Source: Mrakia gelida
Taxonomy: Eukaryota; Basidiomycota; Tremellomycetes; Cystofilobasidiales; Mrakiaceae
Assembly: GCA_024345305.1 (NCBI GenBank)
Contig: BRON01000014.1
Span: 186,001-250,000, forward strand
Reading direction: 5' to 3'
DNA length: 64,000 nt
Below are positions 1 to 8,538 of this stretch, in pieces. The position numbers were made by a program, and so were the translations under genes. The notes beneath the pieces were generated by a model that was not told the DNA's origin, did not search any database, and was given only the letters and a program-made list of their open reading frames with translations. Every line of letters starts with the position of its first letter. Positions within the stretch are counted from its first letter, which is position 1.

Positions 1-1578
1 CCTGCCGATTTGGTCGAGCTGGGGAATGGGACGAGCGAAGGTCCGTTTCCCCTTTCGTCTTCCTCTCTTTTGCTCAGACTCTTCCTTTTCGCTCTGACGC
101 TTGTTTCCAAACCCTTCTGCTCCGTTCATTTCTTCAGTCATCGAGGACGAACCCGATCTCACCTTCGACTGGCATCTCACCTTCTCGACCTCCTCTCCTC
201 TCACGGTTGCCCTCGTTCGTTCGCGTCACTCTCTCTCTCTCTCTTTCGTGCGCGCCGTCAAGCCTGATTCACTTTCGTATCGGTTTGACCTGCAGGCCAA
301 AGCCTTCGTGAACAGTGGAGATGGCCTCAACAATGGCGTCTCTTCGAATCGATCAGCTCACGAGATCGCTCAGGGTCAAGATGCAGCCGAGTTCTCCAGT
401 GCGTCGTCCACCTCCTCTCCGCTCTCTTCTCTCACCTCGCTTCGCCTTCGCCGTCTTCCCCGTCTGATTCTTCTCCCCTCTTTCCCCTCATCTCTGTTGT
501 CTTCGCTGTTGCTCCCTCTCTGTCAGACGCTCTCCTCGGTCACCCGTTCAACCCGTCGAGTCGACCCGTCGTCCGGAAAGCCCTTCGAAACCTCTCCAGC
601 ATCCTCACCTTCTTCTCCGTGCTCATCCAACTCCACTTCTGGATTACACGGAACGTCACCACGGGGCTCAGCGCGCCTGCTCTGGGTTCGTCTCAGTTCC
701 TCTCCTTCTCGACTCGCGATTCCGTTTTGACGCGTCAACTCTAACCAACTCTCTTCCCTCGCTGTTTTTCCTTCTTGTCTCGCCACTCAGCCATCGACGG
801 TCTGATTGATTACATCGTCTTCCTCTGGGAAGGCATCATCGATTACAATGAGCTCGAGGCTCCCTTCTTCTGGGGAACCGTCGTCGTCGTGACCTCCTAC
901 AGCGCCATCATTTGGGCGCTCGCGTTGAGGATAGAGTTCTCCTGGTGGGGTTATCTCCCCGTCGGATTCAGTAGGAGGAGGGCTTTTCATTTGGAGAGGG
1001 CAAGCACGAGGGTGGATATGAGGTTCAGTTGGAAGCAGAGAGGAATGGTAAGTTCGACGCGTCTTGAGTCGTTCGTTCAATTTCGAAGTCGATCGAATTT
1101 ACTGACTCGCTCGACGTTGCTCTTCCCTTTCCACGGAATTCAACCACCGTAGGCCTCTCTCCTCCTCCTCGCTCTCTCCTTCCTCATCCCCAAACTCCCC
1201 TACATAATCCACGCCGCTCCACCCCTCTCCCTCGTCCCCGAAGAAGGCTCTCTCCGCTCCTCCATCGCCAAAGCCTGGTACTTCATCTACATCAACCACC
1301 TCGCCGACACCTCTTCCAACCTCCTCTTCCTTTCCCAGTTCCTCCTCAACCAGCGCTCCAAGACCTTCGGACAAAACTACCGCGTCCTTGCTGGCGTCGA
1401 CTTGCTTTCGCAGACCCTTCACACGCTGCCGGTGCTGTTGAGCGCGAGGTGGGGGAGGTGGGAGCTGATGGATCCGCTGGATGTGTGGGATGTGGTGACG
1501 TTGGGGAAGTTCGCGGCGAGTGCGTGGCAGGCGTGGACGTTCGCAGGGTCTAAGCAGCAGGAGGAGGAGGAGCAGTGA
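1..1578 (+). CDS. multi-pass membrane protein, 5' end missing
   Basis: The gene enters from the left edge with no start codon. Six exons join in frame: 1-40, 138-214, 296-398, 527-685, 791-1047 and 1153-1578; the introns start GTCCGT, GTTCGT, GTGCGT, GTTCGT and GTAAGT and all end in AG. The N-terminal part is soluble-looking (IEDEPDLTFDWHLTF). After it come hydrophobic segments around ILTFFSVLIQLHFW, a stretch ending VVVVTSYSAIIWALAL, and LLLLALSFLIPKLPYIIH, so at least three to four membrane passes. A basic region (FSRRRAFHLERASTRVDMRF) lies between passes. The C-terminus ends in a run of Glu. I do not recognise the family, and no function is assigned. Frame continuity over five introns makes the model reliable even though the function is unknown. 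It converges with the gene on the opposite strand that starts to its right. Confidence 0.75.
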
Positions 1579-1985
1579 GCGAGAGGGGAGGGAGGGTATG
1601 GTTGAGAGGGATTTGGTTCGGTGGAAACGGTTCATAGTTGTTTTGGGGATTATTTGTTCCTAGTTCACAGATAGAGAAGTATCATCGCAGGGAGAAAACG
1701 TGAAAGTGGAAGTTGGAGGAGACGAACTCAACTCAACTCAAAGCCGACGCGACTTTCAGTGCAAGACCTTCTTCACCCGTCTATTTCTCGGTTTTGCCTG
1801 ATTCTTACAAGCCAAAGAGAGTCGAAAGAGACAACGCGTCGTCCCAGCTCTTCGTTCACCTCTCGTCTTGAACATCGGAGCCGAGCTGGCGTAGAGTCGA
1901 CGCGTCCATTCCAGAAGTATAGGCAAAGATCGTACTCGCGAATGTTCGAATAAGCTCGACGCACCCACCCACCCTCTCCTTCCCC
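1579..1985. other. convergent intergenic gap
   Basis: Lies between two stop codons (plus-strand membrane protein and minus-strand CSN6). It holds only 3' untranslated sequence as far as can be seen, plus one copy of GACGCGTC near 1894. No coding frame here shows protein-like composition. Confidence 0.5.
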
Positions 1986-3853
1986 TCAGCGCTCCATCCA
2001 GTGATCCCTCCCGAACCTCCCACCCATCATCTCACCCATCCTCGTCCTCCCACCCATCCCACCTCCTCTACCCCCACTACCACCTCCTCCACAACCCATC
2101 ATGCTCTCGAACCCTCCCACCCCGTTACGCTCAGCCGCAGGAGCGTCAAGAAGCGTGTCGAACTTGTCGGTCGCGTTGTTGAGTGAGATGGAGGGATTCG
2201 GTGAGGTTCGCGAGGTAGGTGGATCGTTGGACGTCGGCGTACTCCTGGAGACGAGGGAAGCGAACGAAATGCGAAGAGGCGAGGTCAGCATTGAACGAAC
2301 GAACGAACGAGCGGACGAACGAGGAAAGGAGGAGGAGACGCGTCGAGCTCACCGTCAAACGCTCCTCCCTTCAACTCCCCCGCCTCCTCAACCCCTGCAG
2401 ACCAGCCATCAACACACTGATCATCCTGAGGATCTCCGGATCTGGCTTCATCGTTCCTTCCGACACGCCTCGGACGTAAGCGAAGACGATCTGCGTTCGA
2501 TTCGAGAGCATCGGGAGGGCGTTTCGTTGGGTTGTTAGGCTTCGGACCACTGCAGCGCGGCGAAGGAGGATAAAGAGGGAGTCAGATGAGCGTTCGTTCA
2601 GAGAGGAAGAAGAGAGAGTGAAGGAGAAGAGAAGAGGCGGAGCGGGAGACGGTGAGGTCGATGAAACGAGACGAGACGCGGGTCACTCACAACTACTCTC
2701 TCCCTTCCCTACCTCCAACTCAGCCTTCCCAACACCTTCCAACGCAATTCGCTCAGCCTCGCCAGGCTCGATCTTCCAACTCGTCTTCTGGGATAGGACT
2801 CCAGCTCCTCCCACTCCTGCAACAGCTCCCTTGCCGGCGTCGTCGTCGAGAGTGGGAAGCCGCGTGGAGGATGGTTTCGTAGATGGCGAGAGGGAGATCG
2901 GATCGTTCCGAGGATGCTGTGGGAAGAGTCGGGGGGAGTTGGAGGAAGAGACGGATGTCGTTTTTGGTGGTGAACTGAAGAAGGGCGAAGCGGAGAGGGA
3001 GGGGAGGGGGGAGGTGAGTTTTCGACGATGGAGGAGAGGGTGAGGGTGAGGGAGATGGAGATAGAGAGAGGGGACCTACCTGGGTGTGAAGCGAGAGATT
3101 TAGATAGGAAAAATCTACACCGACGGAGTACCATCCTAAGAACTCGAGAGGTGGGAAGACTTGTTTGACTGCTGAGGGAGAAGGAGAGGGAAAGGGGAAG
3201 GAGGAGGGAGGGGAAGGGTGTGAGCTCGACTCGAACCAAGGGGAGAAGCTCGTCTTTTCACTTCCCCCTTCACGGCCCTCTACATGAGATGCCAACGAAG
3301 ACGCATGTACTCACAGTTTCCACTCCTCTCCTCGAAGAAAGCCCAATCAACCGTCTTGCCCTCGGAACCCGCTCCCTCCTGGATGTTCGTTGCCATCGAC
3401 GTCCATGCCTCCGTCCGGTTTCTCCATCGCGAGCTCGTAAGAGTTGACGATCTCTACCTCTCGACCTTTCTGGATACCGATGAGAGCTCCGATGACTGCG
3501 TACGAGCGAAAAACGAAGGAGGGGGGGAGAGGGAGTAGAAGAAGGGAGGAGGGAAGTGGTGATGAGCTCGGTCGTTTCGTTGTTTCGAGTCGAAGGAAGA
3601 GATGGACTGACTCTTGTAGTTCTCCGACTTCTGCTGGAGTTTGGTACGAGTGTAATGTTCCGAGATGTTGTGGATATGGAAAGGGTGGCTGCACAGGACG
3701 AGGAGCGAGAGACGGAGATCCAAAGGTCAGCATGGGAAGGAGGAGAGCTCTCTCTCGGTTGGACTGGACTGACAGAGTGATGGTCAACCCGGAAGTGCTC
3801 AGACCAGGAAGGATGAACGAAGAAGGTGCGAGTTCTGATGAGGAGGCTTCCAT
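1986..3853 (-). pseudogene. CSN6: COP9 signalosome subunit 6 (MPN-domain), frame apparently disrupted
   Basis: Reads leftward from ATG at 3853. Successive exons match CSN6 in order: HNISEHYTRTKLQQKSEN, then YAVIGALIGIQKGREVEIVN (MPN core), VKQVFPPLEFLGWYSVG, RLFLQLPP with SDLPLAIYETIL, EPGEAERIALEGVGK, then TQIVFAYVRGVSEGTMKPDP and EYADVQRSTYLANLTES, ending with NNATDKFDTLL and a Gly-rich tail. CSN6 is the non-catalytic MPN partner of CSN5 in the cullin-deneddylating COP9 signalosome. The exons do not join in one frame. A one-base shift is needed between YETIL (about 2870) and EPGEAERI (about 2770), where I find no GT-AG pair. A TGA interrupts the exon near 2370, and another one-base shift near 2180 separates the two last conserved segments. 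A non-canonical GTTGAG donor near 2392 could bypass the last two problems but not the first. Either the gene is decaying or the sequence carries indels. Confidence 0.72.
2247..2353 (-). other. CSN6 intron containing GAAC tandem repeat
   Basis: The intron begins GTGAGC at 2353 (minus strand) and ends CTCCAG at 2247. It contains a short tandem run of GAAC units (about 2293-2310, plus strand) and a GACGCGTC palindrome at 2337-2344. Confidence 0.5.
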
Positions 3854-3984
3854 CTTGAGAAAGGAAGAGAAACGGAAAAGAAGGCGATGGAAGGCGAGAT
3901 GGAAGGTGGAGAGAGGAAGGAGGAGGAGTCGAAAGCTCATGAGCTGACGCTGGCCTTCCTTCCTTTCAGTCTCGAACGGTGACC

Positions 3985-5587
3985 ATGTCTACTAGCAAAC
4001 CTGCTCCGCTTTCTCTCCCTGGGACTCCTGACTCTCTATCCTACCAAAGAGGAAGGATTCTCGGATCCCGTCTTTGAATCAGCTCACCAAGAGTCGAACA
4101 AAGTCGTGAGCTCAACGTTTCCTCCCTCCTCCACCTCGACGCTTCCCTTCGTTCCATCTCCTCCTTCGTTCTCGCTTCCTTCGCTGACCCTCGCTGTTCT
4201 CTCTCCCTCTACTCGACCATCTCAGCTCATCTTCCTTCCAGGTCTGTTCGATGGGATTGGATCTGTACCCTACGTCGGCTTCCTCAGCAGCGAGCTCGAG
4301 AAGATGGGTTGGAGTTTGTGAGTCCTCTCGTTCGTTCGTCGTCGTCGTGCGTCCCGCCTTGGAGGGCAGAAGCGCCTCCACGTCGCGATCAAACAGATCT
4401 GTACTGCTCTTGCCATCTCTCTCTCAATGACTCGGAGCTCAGCAAACCTCCTCCCTCAACGACGAGCCAACGAGCTGACTCCCCTCGCTCGTTCCATCTT
4501 CCCTCTCCCTCTCCCACCCTCTCCAGAGCTCAACCCCACCTCTCCTCAGCCTACAAAGCCTTCGGGCGCGGCTCCTCCTAGCAGGACGCTGATGATATCG
4601 ATGCTTGCGTCAACTCCTCCAGAACTGTACGAGGTTCGTCCCCTCTCCGGCGATTCGTTGATCTCGAGATCTTCGACCCTCGTCGCGTCTCCCTCTCGCT
4701 GACTCCGTCCGCCCTTCTCCCTCCGCCTCTCTTTCTCTTCCCACAGGCAAGGCGGGAATCGCTCTAAAGGTTCCTTTGACGGGCTGTCAGGTTACCTCGC
4801 CTCCGAACTCAGGAGGTCGTCGATCCAGAAGGCGATTCTCCAGGCGCCTGGTGAGCTCACGATCCACTCAACTTTTTCTCTGTCCTTCTTGCTTTCCTGC
4901 TTCCACAAACGAATTGGCTGACTCTTTACCCTTCCTTGCTATCGTCACTCGCATGATTCGTTCACAGTTCTCCGGTCGAGAAGCTCTAGCCTCCTACCCT
5001 TCCTTTCCCCCCCACCTTCGCTTCCCTCGTCGCTTCCCTCGCCGCCGATCTCTACGCCGCTGGCCAGCGAGACGAGCTCGTTCCTGGAGAGGAGGAATCC
5101 TTAGTGGTGGATGTGACGGCTTCCCGAGCTTGGAGCTTGGCTTGTGAAGGGCGAGTTGTTTTCGCTCGCTTTCTTCTTCCCGCGAGTCGTTCGACGCGTC
5201 GAGACCTGACCTTCGTTCGTCTCTTCTCTTCTCCCCTCACCCTTCTTCGAACTGCAATCAACCCACAGCGGAGACGACGACTACTCCTCTCTCTTCGAAC
5301 CTCTCCCTCTCGACATCACCTTCGGCAAACTCCCTCTCTCGACACCCGCGCTCTTCCTCTTCTCCTCGACCCAACGCTCGACGGCTCAGCATGCCTTGCC
5401 GAAGGCTTGGGAAGCGGCGGTTCCGAAGGACTTGAAGTTCAGGGGAGCGACGTTGGAGGGGAGTCATACGTTGAAGGATGGGGGCGAAGGGTGGGAGGAG
5501 TTGGGGAGGGAGTTGACGCCGGTCTACGCTTGTACTGTGCTGGGTCGGCTCGGGGAGATTTTGGAGGAGGGAGGGAGCTGGTCGTGA
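3985..5587 (+). pseudogene. DUF1749 (SidJ/UPF0613-type) alpha/beta-hydrolase pseudogene
   Basis: Segments in order match the fungal DUF1749 esterase family, which includes siderophore-ester hydrolase SidJ: LTLYPTKEEGFSDPVFES, LIFLPGLFDGIGSVPYVGF with EKMGWSL, SSAYKAFGRGSS, DADDIDACV, GKAGIAL, YLASELRR, SIQKAILQAP, REALASYPSFPP, VVDVTASRAWSLACE, and a C-terminal part around LKFRGATLEGSHTLKDGG. Five lesions separate them. (1) ATG at 3985 is one base out of frame with LTLYPTKEE. (2) An in-frame TAG follows GRGSS near 4580. (3) The nucleophile elbow, normally GHSTGCQD, is garbled near 4770-4795, so no Ser elbow is readable in either frame. (4) The frame slips after AILQAP at the next exon. (5) It slips again in a seven-C run near 5010. 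The original gene had short introns like its neighbours. No functional enzyme can be made from this sequence as given. Confidence 0.8.
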
Positions 5588-6567
5588 ATAGGGTTCTGAG
5601 TTGAGTTTCAAGTCTGATTCGAGTTTGCATTACGAGGATCTTTCCCAACGATGCGGTTGACGCGAGACTGAGAGGGAAACAGTCCAAACTGGCGAGAGAG
5701 TGTGGGAGGTGGTGATTGCAAGGGAACGAAACAAAGAGAGAGGGCGCTTGCGAGAAACCACAACGCGAAAGCAGAACTGATGCAATCGGTTCACGAGAAG
5801 AGGCGCAAGCATCAATGTACTACGGAACTACTGGCATCAAGGATACATAAAGTGAATCGGGGGTATGGCAAAAGGGAGAGAAAGGGTTTGAACGACGACG
5901 CGACGCGGACGAGGGAGGAGTAGCATAATTACTGGAACGAAGGAAGCAACCGTATAATGAATAAATACATCAAAGAGGCCGAATGTAAGGTATTAAGAAG
6001 GCTCATTGAGAGAGGAAGATTTCGGAATGAAATGCAGAGCGTTGCTAAGATAGAAAAAAGAGAGGGACAGCGCGTCGTTGGCTGTTCGAGGTTAAAGCGA
6101 CATTTCGGTGAGCTTAGGAAGCGGTAAGAGGAGAGGCGAGCATCGTCAGCGGCGTGTATACAAAGATTGGGTTCGGGGTGAGAAGAACAAGGTAGTACTG
6201 ACAGAGGCTTCATCGTTCTCCTCGTCGGTCGTCGTCAAGACCCAATCCCTCCTCGACGTCCACCTCGAGTCGATGCTCGTCCTCCCATGCCCAGTCCCGT
6301 CTCCTCACACCCTCCAAAGTGGGCTCCTCCATCTCTGCCAGCACCAGCACCTCCGCTAGCTCCCTTCAAAAGCGACGACGAACGTCGAGGTCCGTTGGGA
6401 AGGAAGAGAACCGAATCGAGGTGGCGTTGTGATGGTTTCCGAGGAGCGACTTGACCATTTCGAGGCGTTCGTTGGCATTGGAGGAGGGAGGGGAGGGAGG
6501 AGAATGTCTAGAAAATCCGTAGGAGAGGTGCTTCGTCGTGTTCGGGTCGTCCCAGAACGCTTGACCG
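5588..6567. other. long non-coding interval upstream of protein A
   Basis: About 1 kb with no convincing gene. The part from 5700 to 6200 is visibly richer in A and G and poorer in C than the genes around it. A short plus-strand frame from ATG near 6288 (starts MPSPVSSHPPKWAPP, has GPLGRKRTESRWR) ends at a TGA after about 55 codons. It resembles the basic cytosolic N-terminus expected ahead of a membrane anchor in the paralogue at 25976, but no hydrophobic segment follows in any frame. It may be a decayed first exon of the gene at 6568. Confidence 0.4.
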
Positions 6568-7938
6568 ATGAGAGCGTCCCTCTCCTCGATGTCCTCGTAT
6601 TTGGGGTCGCCGACCCCCCAGATCCCCTCCTCGCTCATCCGAGCCGACGGATCCCTTCTCTCCCCGTTCAACTTCTCCTACCCCACGTCCTTCTTCGTTC
6701 CTTTCGACGCCGAGAGCAACACGGCTTCCAACTACACCGTCCTCTACTCCTCCTCGCAACCCATCCATCTCAACTCCAATCCAGACCTCGTCATCAAAAT
6801 GTTCGGAAACCGCTCGTCTCAGGTCAGCTTCATTCAGGGGAACGCGTCGAGCTCGGATGTCGTCGTCGAAGTTGCCGCCATTTGGAGGATCCCAGACGGT
6901 TGGAATGAGACTTCGTCGGTTGCGTGGGGACTGGGCGAGCTTTCGAAGACGGTTGGGGGGTTGTATGGAGCTGAAAATGGCGGAACGGTCGGCGAAGGCG
7001 GAGTGATTCTCGAGGTGAGTTTGGCCCTCAAGACGCGCCCCCCCACTTTCACAAGACTGAAGGCTTACAGTCGCTTTTGTCCTCTGCGCACAGACCTTTG
7101 GAGACGCTTCGGTTAACAAGATCTGGACCTCGGGCTCTCGGGATGACTGGAACGACGTCCTGATCTTCAATCTCACCGTCACCATCCCTCCCACCAACCC
7201 CATTCCTCGTCCATCACCAACCTCACCGTCTTCGCCGAACCACAAACCAGCATCAGCTTCGGAGACCTAGTAAACACCACTATCGAGACTATCGACGTGC
7301 GAGCACCGATTGGCTACGTCTCGTCCGACAGCGCCGCGGTGAGTCACGACGCGTCTCTTCTGTTCTCTTCGCTCCTTCGCTCATCTCGACTCTTTCCTTC
7401 CGTGCAGGGAATCACCGCCAACTCCATCGACATCTTTGCCGGAACAGTCATCTTAGGGAGATGGAAGACCTACAGCTCCCTCTTCCTCACCTGCAGAGGA
7501 GTCATCCAAACCGAGCTCAACTTCCTCCCCTCCCCGTCCTCCCCTGCTTTCAACATCCCCTTCTCCGCTACCCTCATCAGCAAGTCCTCCGGATACATCA
7601 CCGCAAACATCACCTCCCTCCCCTCCAACTCCAACCTCACCCTCAACGCCGTCAGCTCCAACGCGAGCTCGGGCCCGTCGCTGGAAGTTATCTTCCCGAA
7701 GGACGCTTTCGCTGGGTCTTGGAGGATCGCGACGAACGTCGGACAAGCCTCTGCTTCGGAGGAGAACCGTAATGGAGGGGTGGATATCTGGGACGAGGAT
7801 GGGGTGTTGAGCTACGAGGGGACGACGACGGTGGGTGGACTCAAAGGAGGAGGGAACGGGACGATCAATTTGAACGCTGGCTTCGGGGGGGTGCAGCTCG
7901 TTTTCGGGGAAGAGCCTGATTCCTTTTCACCTTTCTAG
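6568..7938 (+). pseudogene. beta-repeat secreted/membrane protein A, one-base frame break
   Basis: A paralogue of the gene at 25976-27625, sharing layout and motif spacing (EVAAIWRIPDGW versus SVRAIWREEDEEW; FNLTVTIPP versus FKIVVSVPP). Three exons are visible: about 6568-7014, 7094-7339 and 7409-7938, with GTGAGT donors. The protein is Asn/Ser/Thr-rich with many N-x-S/T sites, and the C-terminal half repeats beta-strand-like units (IDIFAGTVILGRWKTYSS, then ATLISKSSGYITANITSLP), resembling bacterial-style DUF4097 adhesin repeats. In exon 2 the frame breaks by one base after TIPPTNP (about 7200): the next homologous segment SITNLTVFAEPQTSISFGDL sits one base over, next to a CCCC run. The start at 6568 is only the first ATG in frame; unlike its paralogue it has no visible membrane anchor. 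Function unknown; a wall-facing protein is inferred from composition only. Confidence 0.55.
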
Positions 7939-8538
7939 CTCGATCTTCATTAACTAATAGAGCGCTCGATTTGTACGATCATGAGCTTGACGAACGAACA
8001 ACGCGATGCGATGCGACGACCCGAAAAGCATCAAGCCGCCGTCTTTCTTTCGTCCTATCTCTGGAGAGGGGATGCAGCGAAAGAAAATAAGGCAACGCAT
8101 GGTCACGAAGAAGGGAAGAAAGACTCGCGTCCAAGATGTAGTCTAGGCGTTGTCTTTCACTCGTCGCGTCGCACTTTTGTTCTTTGCTTTTCCTCCTATG
8201 CCTTCGCAGTTCGTTTTCTTTTTTCTTTATTTTGGGGTTGTTGGATGCTTCAGCTGTTCGGTCTGGTCCCATAGATGCATCGTGCTCATCTCTTCCTTGT
8301 CTTTCGTTCGAACGTCGACTTTGCGAAAGATCGACTCGGCTCGACGCGTCTTTCTTCTCTCTCACACCCTGCCCTCTCACGCACGTACTCACCCACCCAG
8401 CTCTCTATCCATCTCTCCCTCTCTCTCTCTCAATCGAACTCTGTCCTCGTTCCAAAAACGAACGCATCTCATCTTCTCCCTCTACCCCCCCGCCTCGTCC
8501 CTCACCACGCAAGATCTCTCGCCCCACACAGAATCCCT
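7939..8538. other. convergent intergenic region
   Basis: Lies between the stop codons of protein A (plus) and the lectin gene (minus). It is CT-rich with a CTCTCTCT tract near 8410 and a GACGCGTC copy near 8344. Open frames here are low-complexity Ser/Leu/Arg and look non-coding. Confidence 0.5.

Noticed and set aside
4570..4590. Reassignment of TAG or TGA as a sense codon, given in-frame stops in the esterase and at 54255
   Set aside because: Intact genes in the window end at TAG or TGA exactly where family proteins end (NRAMP at TAG, CHL1 at TGA) and have no internal stops.
6508..7245. 245-codon open frame on the minus strand
   Set aside because: Mirror image of protein A coding sequence; Gly/Glu/Arg-rich with no motif and no splice signals on that strand.
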